From JBEEMU01 sp043778315 (lineage in GTDB: Bacteria; Bacteroidota; Bacteroidia; Chitinophagales; Saprospiraceae), in NCBI GenBank assembly GCA_043778315.1, contig JAYWGJ010000172.1:1-6937 (forward strand): a stretch of 6,937 nt of DNA. The letters run 5' to 3'. This document shows, in pieces, positions 6,216 through 6,937 of the stretch. The first letter of the stretch is position 1, and every line of letters starts with the position of its first letter. Under the pieces are notes generated by a model. The model saw nothing but the letters and a program-made list of their open reading frames with translations, did not search any database and was not told the DNA's origin. Both the position numbers and the translations under genes were made by a program.

Positions 6216-6524
6216 TTATCCATAAATAACGGCTTTTGTTTTATTTATTTCTACAATAAAGTAAGGATTTTTTAGAGACCGTTCAGTCAATAAATCAACC
6301 TCTCTATTTAAAAGGTTTTTAAGTTCATCGTATAAGTCCTACAGATGCCCTCCTGCCTCTACTGGATCTAAATTATCTTGCATATTAACCAAAAAATCTA
6401 CATCGCTATTTGCAGTGAAGCGGTCGGTTGTTACAGAACCAAACACATAAGCCGTCTTTATTTTGTGCTTTTGCAAAAGCACAATCACGTCAGGCAAATA
6501 AACTTGAAAAGATTGATGTAACAT
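6216..6524 (-). pseudogene. MNT-type nucleotidyltransferase interrupted by an in-frame TAG
   Basis: The ATG at 6524 opens a frame that meets TAG at 6341-6339 after 61 residues but continues in the same frame for another 40 sense codons to TAA at 6218-6216. The first part carries the signature of minimal nucleotidyltransferases, F-G29-S30, then S-D41-V-D43-F-L-V. The continuation reads D-L-Y-D-E-L-K-N-L-L, then R-E-V-D77-L-L-T-E and S-L-K-N-P-Y-F-I, ending K-A-V-I-Y-G, exactly the expected C-terminal half of this family. D77 should be the third catalytic carboxylate, so the 61-residue product would be inactive. Members usually act as antitoxins of HEPN (DUF86-type) toxins by AMPylating them, but no HEPN gene follows: the next minus-strand gene is the YciO-type one 51 bases on. 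The simplest reading is a point nonsense mutation in a decaying orphan gene. Sequencing error or TAG readthrough are alternatives. Confidence 0.88.
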
Positions 6525-6560
6525 TTTTTGTTATGCTATTAAATGTATAAACACTAATGC

Positions 6561-6923
6561 TTACACAGTCGGTGTAGCTGCTTTTGTGGGTACAGGAGTA
6601 GTCGTATCCTCTGCGGTAGCACGAGTATTGAAATCGTCTAAATCGCGGAGCGGCGTGTCAAACGATGGGTCGGTCGTGTTAGCAAGTCTGAGGCTATCGT
6701 GAACCTGTTTAGTGTAGGTCATAGCATCTATACGCGCCGCCATTAATGTATCATCTATCTGCTCACCGAGTTGGTCTATCAGCAATTGTATTGCCTGCAA
6801 AGCATCAATCAGATTAATGTTCTGCGTAAAATGTGTATCATCAAACTGACGAGGCATAACATTGATGTATTGCTTTGCAATGCGCTCTGCAGTTTTGGCG
6901 TAGGCGTAGCGTTTTGCGCCCAT
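6561..6923 (-). CDS. Protein of unknown function, possibly longer at its N-terminus
   Basis: I do not recognise this protein. From the ATG at 6923 it has 120 residues. The frame is also open from there to the window edge (AAA, TAC, TCG, AGC upstream), so the true start may lie outside. The first part is basic and Tyr/Ala-rich (M-G-A-K-R-Y-A-Y-A-K-T-A-E-R-I-A-K), the middle (about 33-80) is predicted helical with regularly spaced Leu and Ile, and the last ~25 residues are rich in Thr, Pro and Ala (T-T-T-P-V-P-T-K-A-A-T-P-T-V), an unstructured tail. There is no signal peptide or membrane segment and no Cys. The coherent composition and the following same-strand gene 36 bases away support a real gene. 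No relation to the nucleotidyltransferase can be inferred; it is not a HEPN-type sequence as far as I can see. Confidence 0.6.
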   Translation of the reverse strand: MGAKRYAYAKTAERIAKQYINVMPRQFDDTHFTQNINLIDALQAIQLLIDQLGEQIDDTLMAARIDAMTYTKQVHDSLRLANTTDPSFDTPLRDLDDFNTRATAEDTTTPVPTKAATPTV

Positions 6924-6937
6924 TTTGTACGAGCTAC

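Noticed and set aside
6525..6560. Bacteroidota-like -7 promoter element upstream of the nucleotidyltransferase
   Set aside because: The minus-strand tacattta differs from TAnnTTTG and no matching -33 element is present at a suitable distance.

Overview
The window looks like chromosomal DNA from an AT-rich bacterium, most likely a member of the Bacteroidota. The reasons are weak individually: none of the start codons has a clear Shine-Dalgarno sequence, every complete gene stops at TAA, the intergenic DNA is very AT-rich, and two intergenic repeats (a 'cacgaatt...' inverted repeat and a 'tgattag' tandem repeat) resemble repeats I recall from Bacteroidota genomes. The assignment is an inference, not a proof.

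Layout. Bases 1-489 hold the 3' end of a plus-strand gene for a charged, Ala-rich coiled-coil protein. Bases 490-936 are non-coding but highly structured: a ~290 bp element bounded by imperfect inverted repeats with two long internal hairpins, then a short GC-rich palindrome, a terminator-like hairpin, and two phased 15 bp direct repeats. Next is sbcD (937-2181, plus), the nuclease subunit of the SbcCD double-strand-break complex, with no sbcC beside it. A bidirectional terminator at 2277-2312 separates sbcD from a convergent minus-strand run that fills the rest of the window. In transcription order the run is: an unrecognised 120-aa (or longer) protein (6923-6561); a MNT-type nucleotidyltransferase broken by an in-frame TAG (6524-6216); a YciO-type YrdC/Sua5 protein (6164-5547); the tripeptidase PepT, starting at TTG (5489-4248); and a DUF6311/GT-C-like polytopic membrane protein (4068-2347). 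A 21-bp and 7-bp tandem repeat tract lies directly upstream of the membrane protein gene.

The genes do not form one recognisable pathway. They are mostly housekeeping functions (DNA repair, peptide catabolism, a tRNA-modification-related fold) plus a cell-envelope-type membrane protein. I do not see a convincing new multi-gene system. The observations most worth a second look are the amber-interrupted orphan nucleotidyltransferase, whose reading frame and third catalytic Asp continue past the stop, the structured inverted-repeat element at 508-800, and the solitary sbcD.
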